A DNA stretch of 13,212 nt, from assembly GCA_046727435.1 (NCBI GenBank), contig JBKPCR010000210.1:1-13212 (forward strand), in the 5' to 3' direction. Both the position numbers and the translations under genes were made by a program. The notes beneath the pieces are model-generated. The model was not told the origin of the DNA, did no database searches, and saw nothing but the letters and a program-made list of their open reading frames with translations. Position 1 is the stretch's first letter; every line of letters begins with the position of its first letter. Origin of the DNA: CAVPRW01 sp046727435 [NCBI: bacterium]. Lineage in GTDB: Bacteria; Tectomicrobia; Entotheonellia; J063. Below are positions 6,638 through 12,450 of this stretch, piece by piece.

Positions 6638-6851
6638 TAATCATTTTGTACGCCGTCTTCTCGTCCTTCGCCCAATGCGGAATCAAGCCCCAGCGCATGA
6701 GCACGATTTGGCGGGGGCTATTGGCGATGATCACTGGCACAATCTGCCCGGGGGCAATGTTAAAGCGAGGCACTAGCGAATCCAGACGGTTGCTGATCTG
6801 GAATCGCGCGTAGAGGGCTTCAGTCGGTTGGAAGGTGAAACGTCCGCACAT
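6630..6851 (-). pseudogene. SRAP (YedK/HMCES) protein, N-terminal fragment cut by ISKra4
   Basis: SRAP proteins protect abasic sites in single-stranded DNA by forming a covalent link through Cys2 exposed after removal of Met1. The frame starts MCGRFTFQPTEALYARF, with Cys2 present, then RFNIAPGQ (29-36) and LMRWGLIPHWAKDEKTAYKM (51-70). Family members continue with an N-A-R-x-E segment and are about 200-230 residues; here the reading stops after 73 residues (MIRV, TGA). RV and the stop come from the junction with the ISKra4 repeat. The catalytic Glu and His of the missing two-thirds are absent. The start at 6851 is preferred over a longer upstream frame because Cys must be residue 2 and because GAGGAGAGG lies nine bases upstream. 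The lost 3' part is not elsewhere in this window. Confidence 0.88.
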
Positions 6852-7212
6852 AGACGTGGTCCTCTCCTCGGGGGACGATGGCGACTGACAATGGACGATG
6901 CCGATGAGAAGGGCCCCCTCATGGCCGCCGAGTCTTGTCCTTCCCGCGTGTTCATCTGCGTTCGCAGAGACCCGCGGCCTCTGAGGTGTCACATCAACCC
7001 CACGCGCGGTACATCTACCGTGCTAATTGCCATTGGCCGCAACGATGATCGCATCGTGCGCTGACAACGTATCGTACACCATGAGTGTACCCACGCTCGA
7101 CGGCCCGCGCCACCGGGATATTTGAGCCTTGCGGTGAAAACCGAGGAGGAGGAAGGGATTACCCCCCGGCTATCGGATGGGAACGATAGCGTTCCAACGC
7201 AGGGAGTGCATC
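6852..7212. other. Divergent intergenic region between SRAP fragment and DDN-type gene
   Basis: It should hold the promoters of both flanking genes. I see no credible gene. An inverted repeat GTACAC-catga-GTGTAC lies at 7074-7090; it could be an operator or a chance palindrome. A purine-rich tract (GAGGAGGAGGAAGGG) at 7143-7157 resembles a ribosome site but is too far from any good start; the ATG at 7177 follows it by about 19 bases. Confidence 0.4.
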
Positions 7213-7686
7213 ATGGCCGCGACCTATCGCCTGAGCCACTGGAGCCGCCTGCTCAATGCACTGGTGATAACCCTCCTCCGTGTGGGTCTGGGACCGCACC
7301 ACACGTATCTGTTGACGGTGCGAGGCCGCCGCACCGGCACACGCGACTCGACTCCTGTGACCTTGGTGGAGGAAGGCACCAATCGCTGGCTCGTGGCCCC
7401 TTATGGCAAGGTAGCCTGGGTGCGTAACGCCCCAGTTGCGGGCCAGGTGACCCTCAGCCGTGGGCACCAATCTGAGACCGTTGGGCTTGTCGAACTTGGG
7501 CCAGAAGAAAGCGCGCCGGTTCTGAAACAGTATGTGACCGAGGTCCCGATCACCCGTCCATTCTTTGATGCGACACCAGACGCTCCATTCGAGGCGTTTG
7601 TCGCCGAAGCCCATCGCCACCCTGTCTTCCGCATCCATGGCGTAGCAGGCTCAATGAGCCGAACTCCACCCTCTGCCTTCAGGTAG
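7213..7686 (+). CDS. DDN/F420-type deazaflavin-dependent nitroreductase family protein
   Basis: Members of this split-beta-barrel family bind F420 or a related flavin and reduce quinones, nitro compounds or other acceptors, often at the membrane. The 157-residue frame has the family core: TYLLTVRGRRTGTRDSTPVT (31-50) with the phosphate-contacting R-x-x-G segment, then NRWLVAPYGKVAWVRNA (57-73), then GPEESAPVL and VPITRPFFDATPD (111-123). HPVFRI near 136-141 is the usual C-terminal strand; the following 16 residues (HGVAGSMSRTPPSAFR) are extra. ATG 7213 is chosen over an in-frame ATG at 7177 because GGGAG lies eight bases upstream and because the added dozen residues are unlike the family. A true F420 role would need an F420 pathway in the genome, which cannot be seen here. 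Confidence 0.85.
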   Translation: MAATYRLSHWSRLLNALVITLLRVGLGPHHTYLLTVRGRRTGTRDSTPVTLVEEGTNRWLVAPYGKVAWVRNAPVAGQVTLSRGHQSETVGLVELGPEESAPVLKQYVTEVPITRPFFDATPDAPFEAFVAEAHRHPVFRIHGVAGSMSRTPPSAFR

Positions 7687-7805
7687 CTCAGACAGATGCC
7701 CGCCTTCGACCCTGGAGACTGTTCATTGTCCTCTGCCACAGAGGCCCGACGCGCATTGAAGAATCCCCCCTCGGCAGCCGAATATACCCACAAGGGGATC
7801 CCCGG

Positions 7806-7830
7806 TGCACGCCTCCACCGTAGGCGTGCA
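7806..7830 (+). promoter_or_regulatory. 9-bp inverted repeat upstream of the secreted-protein gene
   Basis: TGCACGCCT, a seven-base loop (CCACCGT), then AGGCGTGCA, a perfect match. It lies 57 bases before the ATG at 7888 and 119 bases after the previous stop. There is no T-tract after it, so it is more likely an operator or 5' leader hairpin than an intrinsic terminator. Function unproven. Confidence 0.4.
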
Positions 7831-7887
7831 TAGGTGACGTCCATACCGCAGATGATCCACACCGCATCCTAAAGGAGGAACGATTCT

Positions 7888-8313
7888 ATGCCACGTAGAC
7901 TTCCATGTGTGCTAATGCTTGCGGCGGCTGCCGCCATGCTGGTCACCACCACCTTGGCCACCGCACAAGACGTCAAGATCGACATCGGCATTGGTGTGCC
8001 GCCCATCGTCCTCACCACTCCACCATCGCTCGTGGTGGTGCCAGGCACGCCAGTCTATTACGCCCCAGACGTCTCGGCCAATTTGTTCTTCTATAAGGGA
8101 CGCTACTATACCGTGGCCAATGGCGTCTGGTCGATGGCGCCAGCGTATGGTGGGCCCTGGGCGGTGATTCAGATCGGCCAGGTGCCCGCGCCGGTTGGGG
8201 CGGTACCGGTCGAATACTACAAAATCCCGCCGGGACAGCTGAAGAAGCACGGCCCGCCACCCTGGGCCGGCCAGGGGCATGGGAAGCATCCGAAAAAGCC
8301 GAAGGACAAGTAG
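7888..8313 (+). CDS. Small secreted protein of unknown function
   Basis: The 141-residue protein begins with a clear signal peptide (MPRRLPC, hydrophobic LMLAAAAAMLVTTT, cleavage probably after ATA or AQ near 26-27), so it should be exported. The mature part is rich in Val, Pro and Tyr: a beta-rich segment VPPIVLTTPPSLVVVPGTPV (about 37-56), then FFYKGRYYTVANGVW and YGGPWAVIQIGQVP, then a basic, Gly/Pro/Lys/His-rich tail (KKHGPPPWAGQGHGKHPKKP). The YYx-x-G-x-W-x-G-P-W pattern recurs in periplasmic or outer-membrane-associated proteins of many Gram-negative-type bacteria. I know of no experimentally assigned function. AAAGGAGG at 7872-7879 is a near-perfect ribosome site, eight bases from ATG. 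It ends at TAG inside an inverted repeat. Confidence 0.75.
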   Translation: MPRRLPCVLMLAAAAAMLVTTTLATAQDVKIDIGIGVPPIVLTTPPSLVVVPGTPVYYAPDVSANLFFYKGRYYTVANGVWSMAPAYGGPWAVIQIGQVPAPVGAVPVEYYKIPPGQLKKHGPPPWAGQGHGKHPKKPKDK

Positions 8314-8324
8314 CCGGCTTGTCC
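8304..8324 (+). terminator. Hairpin spanning the stop codon of the secreted-protein gene
   Basis: GGACAAG, loop TAGCCGG, CTTGTCC: a perfect 7-bp stem enclosing the TAG. No U-rich tract follows, so intrinsic termination is doubtful; it could stabilise the mRNA end or be chance. Confidence 0.3.
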
Positions 8325-8418
8325 GTTGTCAACCGGTGCGGTGTTACGGGGCCGTCGCCGAACGCAGATCGTGCGGGACCGGTGGGGATCGATCGGCGCT
8401 GCCGCATGGGAGCCCATC

Positions 8419-8790
8419 ATGACCGGAGACGTCGGCATTTTCTGGGTGGATCAGGGCCAACGCATCATGGCCGCAGTGCCGTTAGCTGATGGGCTGGACG
8501 ATGGGCGATTTGTGAACGGGCCCTATGATCATGAGCGGTATTGAGAGACGGTGCAACGCACGCATGTGCATCTGTGGGACGTGGAATACGATCAAGTGCG
8601 TCGGGGTCGGGTGCTCTTGAACAAGGCGGAGAACCGCTACTATGTGTATCTGGATCAAGTCTTGTGCACCAACCCCATCAAACGGATGATTCTCGAACAC
8701 GTCCACTTGCCCTGGAAGCACACCATCTTTCGGACTGATCGGCACGACACCACCGATCCGGACGAACTCGATCGCTTGTTTTCCCAGTAA
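8419..8790 (+). pseudogene. Small conserved-looking protein interrupted by one TGA
   Basis: From ATG 8419 (GGGAG six bases upstream) the frame reads TGDVGIFWVDQGQRIMAAVP, then LADGLDDGRFVNGPYDHERY, TGA at 8542-8544 (codon 42), and goes on in the same frame as ETVQRTHVHLWDVEYDQV, RGRVLLNKAENRYYVYLDQV and FRTDRHDTTDPDELDRLFSQ to TAA at 8790. The two parts together look like one protein of about 123 residues: IFW at the start, G-P-Y-D-H-x-x-Y-W-x-T in the middle (a Trp fits the stop position), P-R-G-R-V-L and the T-D-x-H-x-T-T-D-P-x-x-L-x-R-L-F ending. I recognise this as an unnamed bacterial family pattern but not its function. A single TGG to TGA change explains the break. No selenocysteine context is evident. 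Confidence 0.55.
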
Positions 8791-8864
8791 CCTACGAGCA
8801 CAGCAGCGCCCCCAAATAGCCATCCTTACGGAGGTGGGGGTGGCCCCAGGAGAGCGTAGATCCC

Positions 8865-9332
8865 ATGGCAACGGACCAAAACATCATCGATGCCGTCCGG
8901 GACGCATTTGCGGCGGAGCCGTGCCCGGAGCATTTCACCGACCACAGGCATTGCTGTGAATGCGCCGAGCACGATGCGTTACTGGCGTCGCGTGATCTCG
9001 ACAGCCTGCGTGTGGAGGACGTGAACAATGCCGGGTGGGATCCCATCTGCTTCGTTACCGCAGAAGGCTTCCGGTACTATCTACCGGCTCTCGTCCGGTT
9101 GGCATTGAAGAGTGCCACGTCCGCGGACTGGTACCTGCCGCAGCTTCTCTTCCACCTCACGTACGATGGTCCACAGAATCGCCGGGTCATGTGTTGTTCG
9201 GCAGCGCAACAACGGGCGATCGCGGCCGTGCTCTGGCATGTGGTCGAGACGCGGCCTGCATTGATCGTCCGGTATGGGATTGAAGACGATCTGCAGCGGG
9301 CGCTGGAGATCTGGTCGGCGCCTGCGTCCTAG
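8865..9332 (+). CDS. Hypothetical protein with N-terminal Cys/His cluster (DUF6714-like)
   Basis: The 155-residue soluble protein starts with a short amphipathic helix (IIDAVRDAFAAEPCPEHF, 7-24) and a tight Cys/His cluster HRHCCECAEH (27-36), which could bind a metal. It continues with DLDSLRVEDV (44-53), the segment FVTAEGFRYYLPALVRLAL (63-81), and a helical C-terminus (SAAQQRAIAAVLWHV). The order H-C-C-E-C-x-x-H-D, then T-x-E-x-F-R-Y-Y-L-P, resembles proteins annotated as DUF6714, but that number is from memory and unverified. No enzyme motif is seen. AGGAGAG at 8848-8854 lies ten bases before ATG. The frame is intact and ends in TAG. Some small proteins of this style are encoded beside toxin genes, but no toxin is visible here. 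Confidence 0.7.
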   Translation: MATDQNIIDAVRDAFAAEPCPEHFTDHRHCCECAEHDALLASRDLDSLRVEDVNNAGWDPICFVTAEGFRYYLPALVRLALKSATSADWYLPQLLFHLTYDGPQNRRVMCCSAAQQRAIAAVLWHVVETRPALIVRYGIEDDLQRALEIWSAPAS

Positions 9333-9768
9333 CCACTGCAGGCCCCCAAACACGCGACGCTCGATTCATCGGTTTTTTTCAGTAGCGCTCGCGGGTTTGG
9401 TGTGGCGCCCCGTTTGTGACGATGAGACAGTCGTCCATGGCGTCTCGTTCAGCTGGCCAGGGATCTGCTCATAGCCGAACGCTGCAGGCTGCTGATGGGG
9501 GCCCAGATGCGACGCCACGGGCAACAGGGCCGCAGCGAAGAAAGCGCCACACCGCTAGGAGTGGTCAGGGAGATTCCGGGGATGATATGGTCTTGCGAGG
9601 ATGAAGACGCTCCTCCCCTCACCATACGCCTCGTCAACCAGTATCCTGGCCTCCCAGGCGAAGGATGAACCACGGTGCAGGATGTCAATCTCGATCGCGA
9701 GCGCGTCTTCAAAGATGATTGGTTTGTCCAGACCCCGCCAGACACAAGGCACGTTGAGGAGGCTGACC
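9333..9768. other. Long stretch without a confident gene; contains an antisense open frame
   Basis: No tRNA or clear terminator is found; a T7 run at 9373-9379 follows only a 4-bp stem. On the minus strand a frame at 9830-9555 reads plausibly protein-like (KPIIFEDALAIEIDILHRGS, then SFAWEARILVDEAYGEGR and SVFILARPYHPRNL), ending at TAG. It overlaps the start of the RDD gene. On the plus strand the RDD frame is open back to 9601, but the more upstream residues look unlike protein. I do not assign either. Confidence 0.3.
9756..9762 (+). promoter_or_regulatory. Ribosome binding site that sets the RDD protein start
   Basis: GAGGAGG is six bases from GTG 9769. Earlier in-frame ATGs (9601 and the internal ones at about 9685 and 9712) lack a site of this strength. 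Confidence 0.6.
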
Positions 9769-10680
9769 GTGCACCCACATTGCACGACTGCGCCGCCGCT
9801 GGAGGCCGAGGTCTCGATCGCGGAGGCCAAGTGGCTAGGTGTGGGGGCATTTTTGATCGATCTGGTCTTTGGCTATGGACCCGCCTATGCGGGATTCTGG
9901 CTGGCCTTGCTCACGCTCAACCCGGACGTGCGAGAGTTTGCCGTGATTGTGGACCCGGGGTCAGCGCTGCTGGCCGAGATGGTCGGCTACCTCATAGTGG
10001 CGCGCTTCCTGCTCACCCTGTGGAGACACTGGCGCGTCAGGCATGCCGGAGTTGGTCTGGTCGACGATCACCCCCGCGACCACAGCGGCGATCGAGTCTG
10101 GTCCTGGGTGTGGGAGTTTGAGGGGCTTGTGACCCGGATCCTGGGCCGGCCCCTAGAAGCGGCCCTGGCCTTGGGGCTCTTCGTCCTGGGATGGCACGCC
10201 CTGGAAATCTTAAGGCCGGAGTCAGATTCCGGGAGCATCCTGGTGGTCTTTTCGACCTGGACGGTGGCGTTGTTCATCGGCCCGTGGGTGCTGGGCTTTC
10301 GGCAGGTGTGGGAAGGCAACGGGCAGACCCTGGGCCGCTTATTGTTCGGCTTGCAGGTCCAGGACCGTGACGGCCAACCGGCCGGATTCCTCCAGCTGCT
10401 GCTGCGCGATGGCGTGTTGAGACCGCTGACCTGGCTGGGGGCCTATGCGGCCTTTGGCCTTATACTCATGGTTGAGTTTTGGCTCTTCTTGCCCGTCATC
10501 GTGCTCTTGGGAGGGGAGAAGAGGCGGCTGCTGTACCCCTTCGCGGTCCTGTGGCACGCCGTCGCCGGTGGAGTGGACGGGGTGACGCTGCACGATCGGC
10601 TCGCGGGTACGCGGGTCCACCCAGACAGGCATGACGCACCCACCCTGGCGGCGCACGCCCGTGGAGACGACAGGGCATGA
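9769..10680 (+). CDS. RDD-family integral membrane protein
   Basis: RDD proteins are multi-pass inner-membrane proteins of largely unknown transport or stress roles. With the GTG start the protein is 303 residues. Hydrophobic segments lie near 23-50 (KWLGVGAFLIDLVF start, typical first helix), 66-86, 130-147, 155-177 and 221-248. The signature regions are GQTLGRLLFGLQVQDRDGQP (185-204) and the closing LHDRLAGTRV (274-283), which is the conserved C-terminal HD-x-L-x-G-T. Between the first pair of helices and the signature there is a charged loop (about 88-118, VDDHPRDHSGDRVW). Length is at the upper end for the family. An upstream start at 9601 would add 56 poor-quality residues and is rejected. 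The gene ends TGA, overlapping the next ATG by ATGA. Confidence 0.82.
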   Translation: MHPHCTTAPPLEAEVSIAEAKWLGVGAFLIDLVFGYGPAYAGFWLALLTLNPDVREFAVIVDPGSALLAEMVGYLIVARFLLTLWRHWRVRHAGVGLVDDHPRDHSGDRVWSWVWEFEGLVTRILGRPLEAALALGLFVLGWHALEILRPESDSGSILVVFSTWTVALFIGPWVLGFRQVWEGNGQTLGRLLFGLQVQDRDGQPAGFLQLLLRDGVLRPLTWLGAYAAFGLILMVEFWLFLPVIVLLGGEKRRLLYPFAVLWHAVAGGVDGVTLHDRLAGTRVHPDRHDAPTLAAHARGDDRA

Positions 10681-10907
10681 ACCCGGGTGCAGGCCATGGG
10701 CTATCGCATGCTCAGACCAACGCCATTGAACGGCGGGTGATCGAGGCGACCAACTGGCGCGTCCATGCCATCCGAGGCAACCGCGTCAGTGGTGTACGGG
10801 CGTCCATGCCCATGCCTGTCTGCGATCCATTGGAAGGTGACACAAGAACGCCCAGATGCAGCGATACCGTGGCAGCCTGTTGGGACTGGCCGTGGGTGAT
10901 GCCCTAG
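10677..10907 (+). CDS. Doubtful small frame overlapping the RDD gene end
   Basis: The ATG overlaps the RDD stop (ATGA), an arrangement typical of coupled genes, and the frame is 76 residues. It has no recognised motif ([20 protein letters not shown] is the most protein-like part) and its last 52 bases overlap the start of the ADP-ribosylglycohydrolase frame, where it is certainly a shadow. It may be part of a lost gene or chance. Confidence 0.2.
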   Translation: MNPGAGHGLSHAQTNAIERRVIEATNWRVHAIRGNRVSGVRASMPMPVCDPLEGDTRTPRCSDTVAACWDWPWVMP

Positions 10908-11776
10908 GGACGACGCTCGAATTCAAGCCCCCTGGCACGTTCCCACCGTTGACAGATATGGTTGGCGGCGGTCCCTTTCACCTGCAACCGGGAGAATGGA
11001 CCGACGACACGTCGATGGCCCTCTGTCTTGCCTAGAGCCTGATCGAGCAGCAGGGTTTTGACCCGGTCGATCGATTGGAACGGTATCTCCGATGGTATCG
11101 CCAGGGCCATTTGCGTAGCAACGGCCGCTGTTTTGACATCAGCACGACTGTGCGAGCAGCGCTTCGGCGGTTTGAGCAGACCCATGAACCCTACTGCGGC
11201 CCCAGCGATCTGCTGTCCGCCGGCAACGGCTCACTGATGCGGCTGGCCCCGGTGCCACTGGCGTATGCGCATAGCCCTGCAGAAGCCATCGCGGGCTCGG
11301 GCGAGAGTTCGCGGACCACCCATGGGGCGATCGCCGCAGTCGATGCCTGTCGTTATCTGGGCGGATTGATCGTCGGTGCCCTCCAGGGTACCGCCAAAAA
11401 GGACCTACTGGCCGACCGCTATAGTCCCATCTCTGGTTACTGGGATGCACACCCGCTGGCGCCGGAAATCGCTGACGTGGCGGCGGGCTCATTTAAACGT
11501 CGGCATCCGCCAGATATCCGTGGCACCGGCTATGTTGTGCAGGCGTTGGAAGCGGCCCTGTGGGCGTTCCATCGGAGCGAGTCCTTTCGCGAGGGATGCC
11601 TGTTGGCCGTCAATCTTGGCGACGATGCCGATACCACTGGGGCGGTCTATGGGCAACTCGCCGGCGACTTCTACGGAGAGGACGGCATTCCGGACACATG
11701 GCGTGCTACAGTGGTGCATCGTGGACTGATCGAAGCGTTTGCCGACCGCCTCTGGCGACTTTCCGGTATGCGATAG
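10856..11776 (+). pseudogene. ADP-ribosylglycohydrolase (DraG/ARH family) with one amber codon
   Basis: These Mg-dependent enzymes remove ADP-ribose from proteins or hydrolyse ADP-ribose conjugates. The frame of 306 residues starts [20 protein letters not shown], has the metal-binding TDDTSMA motif (49-55), then TAG at 11033-11035 (codon 60, in CLA*SLIE). It resumes in the same frame: [34 protein letters not shown] (120-133), [20 protein letters not shown] and the second metal motif [17 protein letters not shown] (254-270). Length and order match family members (about 300 residues) and the rest looks undamaged. A Gln or Glu codon is the expected ancestor of the TAG. Initiation downstream (for example TTG 11075) would lose the first metal motif and is unlikely to give an active enzyme. 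GGAAGGTGA lies 15 bases upstream, farther than ideal. Confidence 0.82.
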
Positions 11777-11802
11777 GCCGACGTGCAGGGGACAGGGTGT
11801 CC

Positions 11803-11824
11803 GAGCCCATACCGACAAGGGCTC
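11803..11824 (+). terminator. Possible hairpin after the ADP-ribosylglycohydrolase frame
   Basis: GAGCCC, ten-base loop, GGGCTC, placed 26 bases after the stop at 11776. No T-tract follows, so it is at best a weak candidate. Confidence 0.22.
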
Positions 11825-11920
11825 ACTGTGGCGGTTCATGGCAAGTTCCCCTATACCATCTCTTGTCCTTACATGAAAAATTTACGACTGAAACCCCACG
11901 GCGGTTGACGGAGAGGATCG

Positions 11921-12439
11921 ATGACGCCAATGCTAGCCCAGCAGCTGACTCAAACGTTTCTCCGGCTGTTCGCGCATGGCGATACCCTCTACCCATTTCG
12001 GTGCGGCGATGGCTGGTACCAGCTCCTCAACGACTTAGCCTCACAACTCGTCGCCTTGGAACCGCCAGAGGCGGACTTGCACGTGAACCAGGTGAAAGAA
12101 ACATTCGGGGGCTTACGGTTCTACACAAGGTCAGTGTTGTCTGCGGTCAGCCAACAACGCATCGAGGAGGCGGAAGCGCGGAGTTTCACCATCTGCGAAG
12201 CGTGCGGCGCCCCTGGAGTCCTGCAACGCCGGAGAGGATGGTTACGGACGCGCTGTCCCCATCATGCGACACTCGACGATGTGGCGCGGCAGGTCGTGGC
12301 CATGCTCGTCGGGATGACGTCAGACGCAGTCGAGAGAGCCTCTCCCTGCGCAGTCATGGTGTTCGAAGACCATATCAAAGCATATAAGGGTACGCGAGCC
12401 ACTGGCGACGGGCCCGGATGCACTTGCCACACTGTATAA
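11921..12439 (+). CDS. Hypothetical protein with zinc-ribbon-like motif
   Basis: The 172-residue frame opens with an aromatic helix (QLTQTFLRLFAHG) and RCGDGWYQLLNDL (27-39), then VNQVKETFGGLRFY (55-68), then EEAEARSFTICEACGAPG (82-99) with C92-x2-C95, and WLRTRCPHH (107-115) with C112 and H114/H115 to complete a likely C2CH-type zinc site. The C-terminus has GCTCHTV. The combination D-G-W then V-K-x-x-F-G-G-L-R-F-Y then C-E-x-C-G-A-P-G is a pattern I recall in many small hypothetical proteins, without an experimental function that I know. GGAGAGG lies five bases before ATG. It is intact. The next gene starts 11 bases after its stop, so they may be co-transcribed. Confidence 0.72.
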   Translation: MTPMLAQQLTQTFLRLFAHGDTLYPFRCGDGWYQLLNDLASQLVALEPPEADLHVNQVKETFGGLRFYTRSVLSAVSQQRIEEAEARSFTICEACGAPGVLQRRRGWLRTRCPHHATLDDVARQVVAMLVGMTSDAVERASPCAVMVFEDHIKAYKGTRATGDGPGCTCHTV

Positions 12440-12450
12440 AGGTATGCTTC

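Noticed and set aside
9362-9379. Intrinsic terminator after the 8865-9332 gene
   Set aside because: Seven T's are present, but the preceding stem is only 4 bp (CGAT/ATCG) with a 2-base loop, too weak to claim.
9601-9768. N-terminal extension of the RDD protein from ATG 9601
   Set aside because: The 56 extra residues resemble no RDD N-terminus, and GTG 9769 has a strong, well-spaced ribosome site.
10677-10907. Small coupled gene after the RDD gene
   Set aside because: The ATGA overlap is attractive, but the sequence has no recognisable feature and runs into the ADP-ribosylglycohydrolase start; kept only as a low-confidence entry.
2696-11035. Amber codon reassigned to glutamine
   Set aside because: Several TAGs fall where Gln or Glu is expected, but frames at 4961, 7686, 8313, 9332 and 11776 also end on TAG, most at natural-looking C-termini, so reassignment would extend normal proteins.
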